The notes under the pieces: model-generated
The model's input: the letters and a program-made list of their open reading frames with translations, nothing else
What the model was told of the DNA's origin: nothing
The model's database searches: none
Origin: Alphaproteobacteria bacterium
Lineage (GTDB): Bacteria; Pseudomonadota; Alphaproteobacteria; ATCC43930; CGMCC-115725
Direction: 5' to 3'
Length of the DNA stretch: 5,587 nucleotides
Assembly: GCA_017353855.1 (NCBI GenBank)
Contig: JAFMSA010000324.1
Span: forward strand, 1 to 5,587
Shown: piece by piece, positions 5,360 to 5,587 of the stretch
Layout of the letters: each line of letters begins with the position of its first letter
How positions within the stretch are numbered: position 1 is the first letter of the stretch
Program-made: the position numbers and the translations under genes

Positions 5360-5587
5360 ACGGCAGGCGAGTCGGTCTCTATCTCGGGGTCAGCGCTCGC
5401 GAGAACCAGCGCGAAGCACTCACAGGCGCGTGAACGCACCGGGGCTGGAAGACCGTCACGGAACTTGTCCACAACGGCGTCAGCGGCGCAAACGGCCAGG
5501 GTTCAAGTCAGCGCGCAGCGCAAGATCGATGTCGTCGCGGCCTCGCTGCACGGCTTCCTCGGCGAGCTGAACGGCGCCGGGTGCGAC
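5360..5587 (+). CDS. Possible partial open frame running off right edge
   Basis: Plus frame 2 is open from the stop at 5357-5359 to the end of the window. Its end reads 'TASAAQTARVQVSAQRKIDV' then 'VAASLHGFLGELNGAGCD', with strong G/C third positions and the alanine-rich helical look of a real GC-rich gene. The earlier part is Ser/Arg-rich and unconvincing. There is no ATG; a TTG at 5465 is the only plausible start near the better part, without a clear ribosome binding site. The reading may be a fragment or the beginning of a gene beyond the window. No family is recognised. Confidence 0.2.

Overview
This is a GC-rich bacterial window that is sparse in intact genes. Codon use (strong G/C at third positions) and the gene families suggest a proteobacterium, perhaps a soil or plant-associated one, but nothing here fixes the taxon. 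Only one gene looks clearly intact: a minus-strand gene (3377-4606) for an exported 409-residue protein that I recognise as TIGR03118-like, with predicted beta-propeller-type repeats. It has its own ribosome binding site and a strong hairpin six bases past its stop codon, so it is probably transcribed alone.

Left part (1-1710) is a graveyard of mobile or accessory DNA. Positions 440-853 (minus) hold the N-terminal part of an ISNCY-like transposase, cut at both ends and without most of its catalytic domain. Immediately beyond it, about 909-1680 (plus) holds a heavily broken gene that can be reassembled by eye across all three plus frames. It matches a conserved uncharacterised family that I recall by its central 'NVQQDVLETFIDRGQLRKL'-type and C-terminal 'FLKLFEKIYAPLTAGLLAP'-type segments. 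I place one nonsense codon, three single-base frame changes and one deletion of about 20 bases in it. A short hairpin follows its stop codon.

Middle part (1710-3316) has no gene I can name. A stretch around 1989-2200 (plus) has protein-like composition and may be another relic. A TATAAT box followed by a perfect 9-bp hairpin lies at 2796-2834, and a weak open frame follows at 2885-3214. The rest looks like decayed or non-coding DNA.

Right part (4607-5587) is upstream of the exported-protein gene. It holds that gene's ribosome binding site and promoter-like boxes, then about 800 bases with only small, unrecognised open frames, including a 59-codon minus-strand frame at 5088-5267 and a plus-strand frame running off the right edge.

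No operon, RNA gene, CRISPR array or intact mobile element was found. The most unusual feature is the Gln-X dipeptide tract encoded by a hexanucleotide repeat just after the signal peptide of the TIGR03118-like protein. I did not find convincing evidence for a new biological system.
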